A stretch of DNA of 64,000 nt from Paraphysoderma sedebokerense. Its lineage: Eukaryota > Blastocladiomycota > Physodermatomycetes > Physodermatales > Physodermataceae. A program made the translations under genes and the position numbers. Each line of letters begins with the position of its first letter. Within the stretch, counting starts at the first letter, position 1. This document shows positions 1 through 13,914 of the stretch, piece after piece. Below the pieces are notes generated by a model. The model worked only from the letters and a program-made list of their open reading frames with translations. It did not search any database and was not told the DNA's origin. The stretch covers positions 1-64,000 of the forward strand of contig JAHLJZ010000013.1 in assembly GCA_025602915.1 (NCBI GenBank), in the 5' to 3' direction.

Positions 1-3000
1 GGCGGAACGTATAAAACACGCTTGCGAAAATTTGACACATTGTATGGAGCTGAAGCAATTTTGGACTCTCGGTTGAGCAGATCGTCAACTTCGTACAATT
101 CTCCTTTGTCAAGTGACGGTATTGACAGTAGGATGATTGCCAAACTCCAATCGGGAGTGTCAGGATCCTGAACATCAAAATTGATTACGGTTGCGTTGTC
201 TTCGTTGATTTCAATATTCAGTGGTTTCGGTACTGGCGGATCTGCAACTGGATTGACTGTAATATTACCAAACGCAATTGTGGATCCTAAAAAATAATTT
301 ATATATTACATTTTATGTAACCGGGAGCAAGCATTCACAACAAGATACCGGAATTAGATTCATCTCGACCTAAGAAAGTGAAGTAATCTTCCCCCGAAAA
401 CTCTTGGAATGGAATATATACTAAGCGAGCCAAAGAATCTTGAACTGCCACCGGCGAAAGGCTTGTATCAACAATAGGCCCCTTCGAATTCAAGGCAGAT
501 GATGAAAATTGATACAAATTGCCTTGAGAGGTCGTTTCAGAAATGAAGAACGTGATAGAATCACCAGGATCAGGATCACTCCCTTGAAGCGCGACAACTA
601 AGATCGAGTCTTCGTTAAGTGTGCCGTTATATGGATAGACGACAGGATCATTATTAGCAACACCAGTTCGAAATTGGCTTGTTGACGACATTATACTGCT
701 CTGATTGGCAACCGCAATGGTAATATTAAAAGTCGCATCGTTCGGAAGCTGTGTGTTCGCAAAATCACTTGTGGAAACGAAAGGTTAGTTAACATGAATT
801 ACCGTATTAATAGACCGAAGCATAGATAAAATTACCAGCGGACATTAGTATTTGATTTTAAAATCAGACTTTCACATGGATATACGGTAGAATTCACTAT
901 CTCTCGGAAAAGAACCTGAACCATGGCGGGATCAAAACCAAAATTGTCTCCCTCAATGTACACAGTCTAGTGGTAATCTTACGGTGAGTGAAGTTCAAGA
1001 GTAATATTTAAGCATAAACATACTGGGCTGGTGGATAGCGAGGTAGATGGGACTAAAAGAGAGATTTTCGGGATATTGTACCCGTATGTAACGGAGCCAT
1101 TCACCCCTTGTTGTCCGTCAACAACAACGACAATTGGATGACCAACACCTACACCTTGTGGGGCTGAGCAACGAACAAGGTTATCTTCCCAAAGAAAGAG
1201 ATTCGTGCATGGTAATCCGCTGATAGTGACTGATACTTTATGATTGGCAGAGTTGCAAGGCATGGAAGCGCAAGGTCCAAAATTCGCCCCACTAGATATC
1301 GGTTAGTTAAGACAGCATGACAGGGCACAATCAATCATTAATAAATACCGGACTGCAACCTCGTTCCCCCCTATTGTAGGACCAGAGCCTGGTGCTATCT
1401 GATAAAATGTCGGAGGGTCGTATGATATGGAGAATGGTTGAGTGCTGTTTAATCCGAGGCCCGCAGAGACAACGACTGCAAGATTTCTGCCGGTACCTAT
1501 CAGCGGTTATTAAGAAGTCAGTCTGTTTCCTGAATCAAGACTGCATGTATATTGAAATTGAGAATACCGGCAGGCGTTACACAGGTGACTTGCGAAATAC
1601 CGATCTGATTTATAGATCGGCATAACTTTCCTCCAATCGTAACGACAACTGAATCTTGTCCCATGAGCCCCAAGTTGCCAATATCTAATCTGATCGGATA
1701 TCCAACTAATCAAACAAGTCAGTTTAGAAGACATTGGTCGGGCGGCCAAAAAAAATATATTCACCTGCCGGGCCATGCGTTGCATTGATGCTCTGAAGAA
1801 CAGGGGGAGGATACGACAAGGTTCGATTAACGACTGTTGGGGAGTACGGCAAGTACGAGAAGGCGATTTTCAATTCATGTGGACCTTTGAAACTGATGAA
1901 TTAGGGAATGACCTCGTAAATTACACCCAAACTCGGACGCATACCTCCAATTCCATACGCAGCGCTCACATTTAAATTTTGGCCGATCCAGCCTCGCACA
2001 GTGCACGAACGTCCATTGAGGGTCACTGACGGTGTGTTTGATGTTGCCGAGCTCGGAAGACTTGAGAACGCAATTACAAAATTTTCACCGCCCCGAACAA
2101 AACCAGGAGAAGCAGTTTGCAGCGTTGTAATCCAGAAATATTGGAAATGTGCGACAAATGCCCTTCTAGAACCTGAATTGAGGGTCGGATTTGACAAATC
2201 TCCTTCGGTCATACCAACAGCCATGATTTTGTTGTTACTGACAGGTAAAAGTCGAGTCAAAGAATCTAGCCGGACGGTTGACAAAATAATTGAAGACTGC
2301 AATTGATACGATCCACTATATTGGCTGATGACTATTTCTGAGTTCCCTAAACTCAATGAAGAATTCAAAGTGCTCGTGAAGCCAACGTAAATTTGCCCGC
2401 CATCTACTTGTATATCGAAATTTGATTGATCGAATGCATTATTCACTACGTACGGCGAAATGGAAGCCCCTAAAGACGCAAAAGCTGAATCCCTTCCATG
2501 GACCACAAAGCGTGAAGGGTCATTCAACAGATGATGTAGAAAGTAAGAGCCAACAGCAGATGATGTAATAGCTGGATCAAATTGCAATTCCGGTGATGTG
2601 GTTGAAGTATCAGTGGTGGAGCCTTGCGAAAATCCGGCCATGCTATACTCCGTGACTCTGCGAGAGTTCATCCAAACACAGATTGTTGCACTCTTACATT
2701 CAAAATCAATAGTGTATGCATTCTGATTCGTCAAAGTTAATTTGTCGTTCGGATTAGGAATACTGCCTCCGTACTGATGTCTCGAAAGCCAGATGCCCTT
2801 CGCGTTTCCGGCCGGATAATTGAAGAAACCAACAAAAAGATTATTTGTGCCTTGCAAGAAAAGTTTGATCCGTCTATGAAATAGCAGTCAAGGACTGATA
2901 AAATTGCTTTGAGATGATAAGTAAGAACTTACGGATTCTTGTATTGGGAGGACCAAAACCCATCATATTTCTGATCCATCTTGAGTGTAGAGATTGCAGT

Positions 3001-3640
3001 TAGAGATGGGTTTATTTTATGAATGTTGAGACTGTATTTTGACTTTGAAAACGGCGAGTACGTCTATCTCACGAATAAATATTCGGAAGTCAATCCTGAG
3101 AAAAGAAAAAAAATCATTGAACAATGAAACAGTTCTGTACCGCGACAAAAACATCCCCAGCTGTATTTATTCCAAGAGCAGCGGTTTTGCCGTACCTACA
3201 ACGCATGACATGCCATGTCGAAGTCAAAGTAATCGATTCAGTCCTGGTATTTTACGCAGACAAACCAGTTACAATGAACAAACCGGTCGGTTGGGTATAG
3301 ATTGCCCACGATACCCTCTCCCATCTGTACGATATTTGGATTAGCGCAGTTCAATACCAAAGAAAAATTTTCTGAACTCTCTTACGTATGACGATACGTC
3401 CGCTGTCAGCACAAGAGAGGCAGTGGTAGCCGAATAGGTGAAGTAATGTAACCTAAAATAGCTGTCCAATACCACCCAATGCGAAGCATTGTATACTGCA
3501 TCGATAATAACAGCATCCGAAGCCGTCAGTGGAACCGTGGTAACTCTGGCGAGGAAGCAAGAAACGGGGTTCTGAGCCCGCACCGAACGGAGAGCCAAAG
3601 TCGCGAAGAGCAAGAGCAGATGCCAATTGAAACCGACCAT
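1..3640 (-). CDS. Giant secreted/membrane receptor-like protein, copy A (5' part only; runs off the left edge)
   Basis: The start at 3640 opens with a signal peptide (hydrophobic LLLLFATLAL core, likely cut near VRAQ). Split exons then give a propeller-like N-terminal region, a long exon (about 1901-2857) rich in N-glycosylation sequons, IPT/TIG-type Ig domains (about 900-1785) and a cadherin/CSPG-like repeat (335-691, with the NEDSILVV and GDSITFF pattern). The gene is still coding at base 1, where the sequence matches about 8735 in the neighbouring copy, so the rest of the repeats and the membrane part should lie outside the window. Each exon I checked is open and has GT/AG borders in the same places as the paralogue at 4935-12340. 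The family role (adhesion or sensing at the cell surface) is inferred from architecture only. First intron donor is at the GTAAG near 3388. Confidence 0.82.
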
Positions 3641-4934
3641 TAAGTTGATAGATATATATATACGTTTCGCCTTTCTTGCTCTTCTGTGATGTAAAGAAGT
3701 CGGTCACTGAACTCTACGAAATTTTCTCCCAATTCGAATTATTGGCCACACAAGATGCCAATTGACGCACTTGACGTCGCTAGGGAGCAGCCAAGAACCA
3801 GTCCGCACGTTGGGGAATGGAGTGGGGAATGGGGCGTGCTTCGTGAGGGATCCCTGGTGGCCAGCGACTCGGCTGCTTCAGGTCTCTTCACGTCTCAAGA
3901 TGAAAGTGTGATATATCTGATGATGGATGAAATTTGAGACGCATTGCATTAGCTATACCTCATCATAGTTATCGAATGTGTATTGCGTACTTTTCAGTAA
4001 AAATACAGTGGCAGCTGGCAACGTGTGCACATCAGTTCAAAAAATCGAATTCTAGCATTATAATCAGCAGGTTCCTGCTACTGCACAGACCAGCACACAC
4101 TTTATTCCACAGATTTTGATCCTCAGACCTTCCAGTGTCTTAAAGATTAGGAATATTTTAAATCAGGATAAGAACACACACCTTTCTGTCTATTTCTGTT
4201 GTTAAGGCTTAATAATTTTAAGGATACGTGGACTGAGCAGTCGAGGAGATGGCAAGCCATATGGTGTCAAAGTGAAGCAATTCGAACGCCGCAGAACCTC
4301 TGAAGTCTGGTTATTTATGACCACTTCCAAAGTAGCGATCAAGACTTTTTATAGTATATATGAATACTTTGAGTGCGAAGCATCATCCTTCACGTCTTTG
4401 TGATTGACAAATCCAGCGTCTATATGCAAGATGCCAACGCGGTGTTGTCTCGGACATGACTGGAACCACTTTGCAATAATGCAAATACTTCTATTACGAC
4501 ACAAAACTTCTCATCCTCCACATGTCTGTATTAAATCAGAGAAAGTTTCGCTCATATGCAATAACAGTTGACAGGTGTGAATGGCAAAACCCACACATGC
4601 ACACAAATCTCGCTAGGTTATATGAACGACTCAGCTTTGAGGTTACAACTCAAACGATCGGTAAATTTTGTGGATATGGATCATACCGAATGCATACGCA
4701 TAAAATGTTGGTAACTTATACTTGTTTCTAGTTATCGCCTTACGCTGTTCGAAGTGTCTGAAAAACGCGAAAAATGAAGGCGGACATATGGCGTATCATA
4801 ATACATTTATAATGTCACAATGACACATTTAATAGGTTATGAATATGAACATATTAAATATACTATATATAAAATAAATTATATCAATATAATTAAGAAA
4901 ACACAATGCAAATTCTTCATTCAACTACACGATT
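3641..4934. other. Intergenic region between the two giant paralogues
   Basis: About 1.3 kb upstream of copy A and downstream of copy B. It holds a TA-alternating stretch just upstream of the copy A start (about 3650-3662) and an AT-rich block around 4800-4900. Short open frames here are unspliced, start at arbitrary codons and resemble nothing. I see no gene, tRNA or transposon. Confidence 0.55.
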
Positions 4935-7900
4935 TTAAATCATCCCACTGCCATTCGAGTTTCTCGTCCCTTCAAGGTGCCTCTTCGTTGAAGGAGCCCT
5001 GGAAACTTCCACTGGGCTTTCCATTGGTTGAGTATTCAACATTGCAGTTTTACCTTGACCTCCAATAGTGGCTAATGCATTTCGTAAGAATGATGTTTTC
5101 TGCAATTTGGTTGGTGCAGTGTCGGCCCCAATCTGTTTGCTCATCCATGCATTCTCATCGAAATCCAAATCCTTTTGGCCAGTTAATCCTTTCATAATTT
5201 GATTTTGAATTTTGGTTTTCACCTCGAGGAGGAAAATACCAATTGTGATCGATATACACGTGAAAATCACAATTAAAATGATTACCGCTACTGCATCCCG
5301 CTGTGTCTCTGTTTCGAATTGATTGGTATGAATTCTAAGAGGAGAAAAGGAAATTTTAGTTGAAATTTGTCCACCAAAAACATAACGACCGTGAACGCCA
5401 ACTTACAAGAGCCCACAATTCATGACCACAATAGCAGACATTGTGCACACGACTTCGAGGATATTTAACGATTTAATACTATAGGGTAGATATTTCGCCG
5501 AGAGTAATAAATCAACGCAGAGAATACAGGTAGTAAGCACCGCTTGCATCACTGGGTATCTACATCCGGTATGTTAGCATCTTGATCTGGAACTTCCAAT
5601 TGGTCTTTCAACGTACTTTGTTAAATTCATTTTGATCACGACAATAAATAATTTACGGACGAATTGTATCACCAAAAAGTGCTGATGGGTTGACTTGAAG
5701 TAACTGGATTCAATATCAAGAATCATGAAAGTCCATTCCTTCGCCCGAACCCATAATTTCCCATAAAACGTCGATTGATAAAGTATCCCAAGCATGATCA
5801 TGAAATAAAGCGGGATCCCAACAACGTAAATTGCGACCCCTACTGCACCCAAAGATGCATACTCGTACCACCAATCATTGAAACAAAGAGCATTAGGTTG
5901 AGCATCTGGTATCAATCAATAGGTAAATGTCAGATTTGATACTCAGTGGCATGAGAAGTGGAGGTGTACACTAACCCAAGTAATATTGTCCGTCTGCCTG
6001 TTTAGTGCAGTCAAAGATTCTATATCGATAGTTGAATTAGTTAAAAATCTCGTGTGGCTGATATGATGTGGCACTTACGTCAGAGACTGCGAAACTAATA
6101 CAATGTATATAATATTTAGAATCATATTAAAAGTTTGCACGGTCAACAAAAACATGTCCTTCTGCCTCGCTTTCAAAGCCCTTGAATCGATCTCGGACGA
6201 GGTTCGCAATACAAGATCGCGAAGTCTGCGATACAACCAAATAGCTGGATAGCTGTTGAATATTGCCACCGGTGCGATTGCGGCTGCGATGAAGAGTGGC
6301 AGGAGAAGCGTGAACTGAAGCTTATACCGAAGATCAAATTTGGGTCCAAATTGATATTTAGATAGAACACATTCTGGTGATGCTAATTCTAGATTCAAAT
6401 GGGCTCCACCAAGCAATTCAAACGTTTGTTTCAAAGCTGGTGAAAAATCCAATGAAACAAAAAATTGCTCAAAGACCGCTACAGTTTGGATAAAGTTGAC
6501 AACAATATTCACTAGTCCACGACTAAATATCCATTTATGAGTTAGTACTCAGTATATGAGTGTGTTGAAGGTAATGAGACATACGTCGGGCCTCTCTTCA
6601 TCAAGGCAAAAAGCATAACAATGCAAACGAATCCGAATATCACTACAAGCGGCACAAACCAATCCGGGACATCGGAATTGCATTTTTTGCATGTTCCGTT
6701 AAGCCTATAATACCCATCGGTGCATTCACCACATCTTACACCTGTATAACCAATTTTGCACTGATACTCCAAATTCCCTGTGCATGCGGCAGCCTTCAAT
6801 GGTAAAAGTTAACAAATCGCCCCTGCCGTCGGGTTAGATATTTTGACTTACCGGAATACACGGGAGAAATTTCTTATCTGTTGTCATATAGTAACCTGGA
6901 TTAGGCGAAGGCGGTTCTACTCCCGACTGCGAGCAAAATGCTCCTTCGGGACTTTCGGTAGGTTAGAAAAGTCTGACTTGCGCCTTACAAGAGAGAAAAG
7001 TTTCAATACAAACCATGACGAGCAGATACTACTATTACCGGTATTAAATATATTGGCATACGTTCCTAATGGAGTGGGTCGTGAGTGGTTAAAAGACTCC
7101 AAGACCGAAATATACAGTACTTACTTGAAGGGCAGGTGAGAACAAATTGAAAAGTACAATGCGTCGATTCGCTACCGTGGGGATCTTTGACATAAACCGT
7201 GAAGTTACCATATGGATAACCCCCACCAGTTCCGCTCGAATTAAATAGAATATTCGGATTCTTAAAAGGAGTATTCACCGGAATACGGTCACCAGTTGAT
7301 GGGTCAAGTAGCACACCGCGGATTGGGAGTGACGAGAGATAAAAGTCCAATTCTGTATCATCCACATCGTAACCACGAATAGTCACATTGACTACAGTGT
7401 AAAAATCGGTTAAATTGTCTTGCGGCAAAACAATGTAGGGCGAGTCACAATCTATACTGGGACCGTCATTAACAGGAGTCACCGAAAACGCAATTTCTTC
7501 CGAACTTGTGATGTTTATTTGTACCGGAATCCGAAAATGACACGTTGAACCGTTGGAGGTATCTTCAGTTGTCGAGGCGAAGTCCTTTGCGGGAACATAA
7601 ATGACTTGGTAGGGGGGTCCCAGGATTTCGCTACCTTCACCTACTACTAGTCGGCTGTTGGCTCCATTCCGCCGATTCACATGAAACAGTGAGCCATTGA
7701 TACGAATATCTTGTACTTTCACCAGTAAACGGCCGTCGTAATCAACATCGAGAACATTCATTGTGATGGTAACCTCTCCATCTTCTTCAACTGACAGATT
7801 GAAGAAAGTTGATTTGTCCAAATATGGGGGATCTGCAAAAAATTTTAGTGTCACTAATGGACCGGTGCAAATACATGTGCAACTAACCATTTACAGCATT

Positions 7901-10900
7901 GACAGTTATTGTTACAGTTCCGTTACTCGAGGACTTATTCAGAGCCATCATCGACAAGATACGGAAACACGGCAAACGGATCGCCGTTGGCATCTGGCGG
8001 CGGTCGGAACAAGAGTGTATGATTGAAGTCCGGAACCACAAAACCTGTATCATTTATGGGTATCCAAACAGTGGAACCATTATCTATTTGAGGATAATGC
8101 AATATACCACGTCTGGGTAAATCCATTATAATGATAGTCAAATTCTCGACAGGTGTTTCAATGTCGCTCAAATCAAATTGGATAATGGCATCTGAATCCT
8201 CGTCAGATACCACGGAGAACGAAGGGGCTGGCGGTAAATCATTTACGTTTCGTACTTCTATATTTATGGATGCAGCGTCTGAAGTTGAGACATTGTCCAC
8301 GCAGCGGAAGATGAATGACGTGTTTCCAAAATAGTTGGCGGCAGGGATGAATTGAACAACTACCCGAGAGAGCCGATCTCCGGGATAAATGCTGCAGAAG
8401 AAAATACATTAATTTTAACAACAAACGCGGTGAGTAGCAGTATGAAACATACGGAGCCTGGTATCTGACGTCAGTCTGATACAGCGATCCCTCCTCTGGT
8501 AGAGGAACAGTTTCAATCTGTATCGCAAACTTGTCTTCGATGTCAGGGTCTTCACATTCAAATGTTATAGTTAATTCATTGTCTTCAAGCATAACGTAGG
8601 ACTTGTTCTCTGCTGTAGGGACATCATTCACGGAGTTGATAGAAATCGTCACGGTTGCATTGATCAGCGACTTCTGAGATTCATCGGCAGCCTGATATCT
8701 GAAACTGGTGAAGTACAACCCATGGGCATTTAAGGGCGGAACGTATAAAACACGCTTGCGAAAATTTGACACATTGTATGGAGCTGAAGCGATTTTGGCC
8801 TCTTGATTAAGCAGATCGTCAACTTCGTACAATTCTCCTTTGTCAAGCAGAGGTATTGACAGGAGAATTACAGTGAGATTGCCATCCAGAGTGTCGGGAT
8901 CCTGTACATCAAAATTGATTACGGTTGCGTTGTCTTCGTTGATTTCAATATTTAGCGTTTTCGGCACTGGCGGATCTGCGACTGGATTGACTGTTATATT
9001 GCCAAAAATCACACTAGAACCTAGATAACAAATTTCGTGTCAACTTCAGTATATAACTCATCTGATTCGTAAACACACACCAGCATTAGATTCATCACGG
9101 CCTAGGAAAGTAAAGTAATCTTCCCCGGAAAATTCTTGAGACGGAATATATACAAGGCGAGCCAAAGAATCTTGAACAGCGACCGGTGATAAACTGGTAT
9201 CAACAATAGGCCCTTTCGAATTTAATGCCGAAGAAGAAAATTGATATAAATTGCCGTGAATTGGAGTGTCCGAAACAAAGAATGTAATAGAATCGCCGAC
9301 GTCAGGATCGTAGCCTTTGAGTTCGACAACTAAAATTGAGTCTTCGTTAACAGTGGCGTTATATGGATAGACGACAGGGTCGCTATTGGCGACACCTGTT
9401 CGAAATTGGCTTGTTGACGACATTATACTACTCTGACTGGCAACCACTACTGTGATATTGAACGTCGCATCGTTTGGTAATTGTGTGCTCGAAAAGTCAC
9501 TAATTTATGGTAATGTTAAGCGTGGCTTCAAATTTTAACAAAATGACCTTACAAACCAGCGGATGTTATTATTTGATTTCAAAAGCAGACCGTCGCATAT
9601 ATAGTCAGACCCATTAACGGTTTCTTTGAATACTACCTGGACCATAGATGTATTAAAACCGAAATTTTCTCCTTCGATGTAAACCGTCTAGTTTTCGCAT
9701 GTTAATTTTTAAATCCGCTCAAGTAATTAAATACCATCGAAACTTACTGGACTAGTGGAAAGGGATGTAGAAGGAACCAAAAGAGAGATCTTCGGAATAT
9801 CATAGGCGTAAGTAACGGAGCTATTGGTCCCCAGCTGTCCATCGACAATAACTCTAATTGGATGTCCGACACCAATGCCTTGCGGGGCCGAGCAGCGAAC
9901 AAGGTTATCTTCCCAAAGAACCGGATTCGTGCAAGATAATCCGCTGATAGTGAGTGACACTTTATGATTGGCAGAGTTGCAGGGCATTGAAGCGCAAGGT
10001 CCAAAATTCGCTCCACTGGACTTAAATTAGTCAAAACGATCATTGTTAAGCATTCTTTCTAATCACACTTACTATAGCGCCACCTCATTTCCCCCAACAG
10101 CCGGCCCTGTAATGGGCGCTATCTTATAAAACGTTGGAGGGTTGTAGGAGATATTGAATGATTGGGTGCTATTCAGATTGGTGCCAGCAGAAATAACAAC
10201 AGGATTATAGATTCCGGTACCTGGCGGTTTGTGAAGGTAAAATTATCAGGTGTCCAAGGAATTTGAAATATAAGAGATTATTAATACCGGGAGGTGTGAT
10301 ACAAATGATTTGCGACACACTTATTTGAGAGATACTTCGACAGAGCTTCCCGGCGACGATCACCAAAACCGCATCCTGCCCCATTAATCCCAAATTATCA
10401 ACAGTCAATTGAACCGGATAACCGACTAATTAAACAAGTTAGTCTGATTTCTCCAGAAACTAAAGAAGGGAAAAATTATCACCTGCCGGGCCTTGTGTGA
10501 CATTGATGCTCTGAAGAACAGGGGGAGGATACGACAACGTGCGATTGGTTACCGAAGGAGTAAATGGCAGATATGAGAACACAACTTTCAACTCGTGAGG
10601 ACCTTGAGCACATCTAGATTAGCAGTGGAGTCCAACAAGAAGGTGCTGAGATAGGGAGTCTCACCTCCAATACCATAAGGAGCCGTTACATTTAAGTTTT
10701 GGCCGACCCAGCCACGTACGGTGCAACTACGTCCATTGAGGGTCACTGACGGTGTGCTTAATGTGACAGAACTCGGAAGACTGGAGAACCCAATTAAAAA
10801 GTTTTCACCACCCCGCACGGAGTTAGGAGAAGCAGTTTGCAAGTTTGTAATCCAGAAATACTGCAAGTGTGCCACGAATGCTTTTCGAGTTCCAGAATTG

Positions 10901-12340
10901 AGGTTCGGATTCGATAAATCTCCTTCGGTCATACCAACAACCATCAGTTTGTTTCCACTAACCGGTAAAAGCCGAGTCAAAGAATCTAGCCGGACGGTTG
11001 ACAATATAAAGGAAGACTGTAATTGATATGAAGCATTGTACTGGCTTATAACTATTTCCGAGCTTCCTAAACCGAACGAAGAGTTTAAAGCACTCGTGAA
11101 GCCAGCGTAGGTTTGCTGCCCATCCACTTGTATGTCAAAATTCGATTGATCGAAAGCATTATTCACAGTATAGGGCGAGATAGAGGCACCTAAAGTAGCA
11201 TAGGTGGAGTTCCTTGAATGGAGTATAAAGCGTGAAGTATCATTGAGCAGGCGGTGAAAGAAGTAAGAGTCGCTTCCATTTGTTGCAATTTCCGGATCAA
11301 ATTGTAACTCTGGAGATGTACTCGTGGTAGTACTACTTGGCCCATTCCCAAAATTAGGCATAGTGTATTCAGTGACCGCACGGGAGGTGGTCCATACACA
11401 AACAGTCGCTGAGCTTTTACATCTGAAATCAATAGCAAATGCATTCGATGAAGCCAATGGTTTCTTGGGATTCGGTGCTTTGATGGCGGCTCCATCATAT
11501 GGGTGCCTCGATAGCCAAACGCCCTTAGCATTTCCATCGGGATAGTTGAAAAGACCGACGTATAAATTATTTGTTCCGTCACAGAAAAGTTTAATTCGAC
11601 TATCGAAGAAGATTAGAAACAGACAAAAATATTGATCTTACATAACAGAATTGAACGTACGGATTTTTGTATTGACTTGTAAAAAAATTGTCGTCACTAC
11701 TGTCGTACACCAGAGAATCGACAGTACCATCAGATCTCGCTATGTGAAGGTTAAGGCTAAACTTTGACTTTGCGAACGGCGAATATGTCTAGTGTTTGAG
11801 GTTTTGGTAAGCTAATCCTCTATAAGGTCGACAGAAAGAAATCATACCGCGACGAAGATTTCACCTGTTGTTGGATTTATCCCGAGTGCAGCGGTTTTAT
11901 CATATCTATATTCGGAAGAAAATTAACTACAAAGCAATTCGTACAAATACCCTTGATAAATACGATCCACAAACCGGTTGGTCGGATACAGACTACCCAC
12001 AATTCCTTGTCCCATCTATCAATTTAAATCACTTAGTGCCCACTACGTACAGTAACAAAATTCGATGGGTTCTTACCTTCCCAGATATGTCCATAGTTCT
12101 ATAAAGAGAAGCCGACGTGGAAGTATAGGTGAATAAACGCAACTTGAAATAGCTGTCCAATACCACCAAATGGGTGTTATTGAATACTGCATCGATTATG
12201 ACAGCATCCGCGGCCGACAGCGGAGCCGTAGCAACATTAGCGAGAAACCAAGGAACGGGATTTTGAGCCCACACTGAACAGACTGCCGCAATCACAAGTA
12301 CCGAAGCGATTGCTAAGAGTCGTGATTTGAATTTGACCAT
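4935..12340 (-). CDS. Giant secreted/membrane receptor-like protein, copy B (complete)
   Basis: Multi-exon gene encoding roughly 2,000 residues. In order: signal peptide (VLVIAAVCSVWAQ, 12340 end), propeller-like region, a glycosylation-rich exon (about 10588-11457), IPT/TIG domains (about 9490-10450), several cadherin/CSPG-like repeats (about 7140-9447, recurring NEDxxxxxx and DxDxxD patterns), a Cys-rich EGF/laminin-like stalk (about 6540-6860, CGECTDGYYRLNGTCKKC), then a polytopic membrane region (about 4935-6660) with around seven to eight hydrophobic spans, including AIYVVGIPLYFMIMLGILY. The cytoplasmic tail is short and polar. The combination resembles large surface receptors of protists and zoosporic fungi with a GPCR-like or channel-like C-terminus; the ligand is unknown. 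It is a tandem duplicate of copy A. Borders of internal exons are approximate. Confidence 0.85.
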
Positions 12341-13247
12341 ATCAAAGACTGCGCCGGTACTAAGTTCGTTCTTTGTCTTTTCTTGTCTTCAGTAATTAAT
12401 AGCAAAGTGGAAGGACTGTTGTACGAACTTGCTCAAAAGGAAGCCCCATGTACCATCTCTTGTCTCCATCCCGTTCCCGGGAATTGACCGTTCAAAATGC
12501 CCATGAGATACTTGACATCAATATCAACAGGCGTTATGACTTACAAGGCTTTACAAGGATGGCCCGAGTTTGGGAGTGCTCGCGTCTGACCAGGTCCGAC
12601 CTGCGTGCGAGTCAACTCACCATTTATATAAATGTCAACGCGAGCAAACTCATAAACGAAGAAGAGAGTCATGCAAAATGAACAAATGAACATATGCATA
12701 TGAATTTCGTTTTCGAAATCAATATATATTCAGACTTCCATAGTTTGATACCAACAAATCAACAGTTGTATTTTATCACCATCAGGGGTGCGCAACATGG
12801 AGGACATTGCATTGACCAGTTCATTCCACCGGCATGTAATTATCACTGAATCTTCTGACTTCCATGGCATGTGGATATGTAATCTTGATAACCGTATTCG
12901 TAATGTAGATTGTTGAGTATGATCCAAATATAGTAGGCTGTAGAGTGTGGAGAAGACGAGTGAGATTTCAGTGGCGCCTAGCTGCAGAGAGCGCTCAGCG
13001 TAGTAGGTAATGGAGAGTGGACTACGATAAGTGAAGTCGGGACGGATAAAAGATAACTGCACAACAAATCAGCTGGAGCATCAATTACCTTCATTGCTGG
13101 TTGGTTAATAACAATATAGAGATGATTAAACCGATTGAGCACGGAGAGAAGTGATACCGCAAGCGAACAAGAAAAAAACTCCAACTGTATCCACACTCTG
13201 ACACTCCGGCTTTCTGTGAAGACCGCCAACACTCATCTTTCACTATT
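12341..13247. other. Divergent intergenic region
   Basis: This 0.9-kb gap lies between the divergent starts of copy B (-) and the histone-fold gene (+), so it should hold both promoters. Overlapping minus-strand open frames (about 12730-13276) are mutually antisense and show no domain signature. Nothing else is recognisable. Confidence 0.5.
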
Positions 13248-13914
13248 ATGACAGCTCCGTCCCTCCCTCTATTCAAGCAGGCTGATTCTCCTTCGCATCA
13301 CTCGCATTCACAAATGGACAAGTCTCAGCAGCAATCCTCACCGGCCCACAACATGTCGAGCCCGTCGATTCAAGTTCCAATCTCAAAAGTGAAAAAAATA
13401 ATGAAAGAAGACAAAGATGTCTCAATAGTCAGTGGAGATGCTGTGTTTTTAGTGGCCGCAAGTACTGTATGTGATTCATCTCTTCTTCGTCCTCTTTCTT
13501 GTCTGTGATGCCATTTCCTGTTCTCAACTCTGTTTGCGTTCTGTTTTCACTAATTCCCGTTCTCATTGCATGATTGACTTTATACCAAACATCTCTATCA
13601 ATACAGGAAATTATGATTGAACAACTTATGCAAAAAGCGTATGAATATACTAGACGAGACAACCGGAAAACGCTTCAATACAAAGATATCGCTAATGCTG
13701 TAAAAAACGTGGATGGGTTAGAGTTCTTAATGGGTATGGATCGCCGTCTCTTATTTCATATCTTTTGTTTTCAGTGGCAAAATGTTTCTGATATTCATTC
13801 CTCTTATACCGTTTATTGATTGGGTACCTATAATTAGACACGATACCGATGACATTGCCCTTGAAGGAAGCCCTCCAGGCACAGAAAGAAATAATGGAAG
13901 CCAACATGGATTAA
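13248..13914 (+). CDS. Histone-fold protein, DNA polymerase epsilon Dpb3/POLE4 or CHRAC-type subunit
   Basis: Three exons (13248-13466, 13607-13733, 13838-13914) sum to 423 nt, 140 residues. After a Ser/Gln-rich N-terminus of about 40 residues comes a CBF/NF-Y-type histone fold: IPISKVKKIMKEDKDVS (helix 1), the long VSGDAVFLVAAST helix, and RRDNRKTLQYKDIANAV (loop 2 and helix 3), ending near an EALQAQKEIMEANMD tail. The RKTLQ pattern is closest to POLE4/Dpb3. The same fold occurs in CHRAC15/Dls1 of ISWI remodellers, and in fungi one protein can serve both complexes. It would pair with a Dpb4/POLE3-like partner. The second junction makes the Asp of the DTIP segment by phase-1 splicing. Confidence 0.85.

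Noticed and set aside
4797-4845. A weak palindrome in the AT-rich gap (CATAA...TTATG)
   Set aside because: Only about 14 of 21 positions pair, as expected for such AT-rich DNA.
12730-13276. Three overlapping minus-strand frames
   Set aside because: No domain, antisense to or overlapping each other, some overlapping the histone-fold start; they fit chance.
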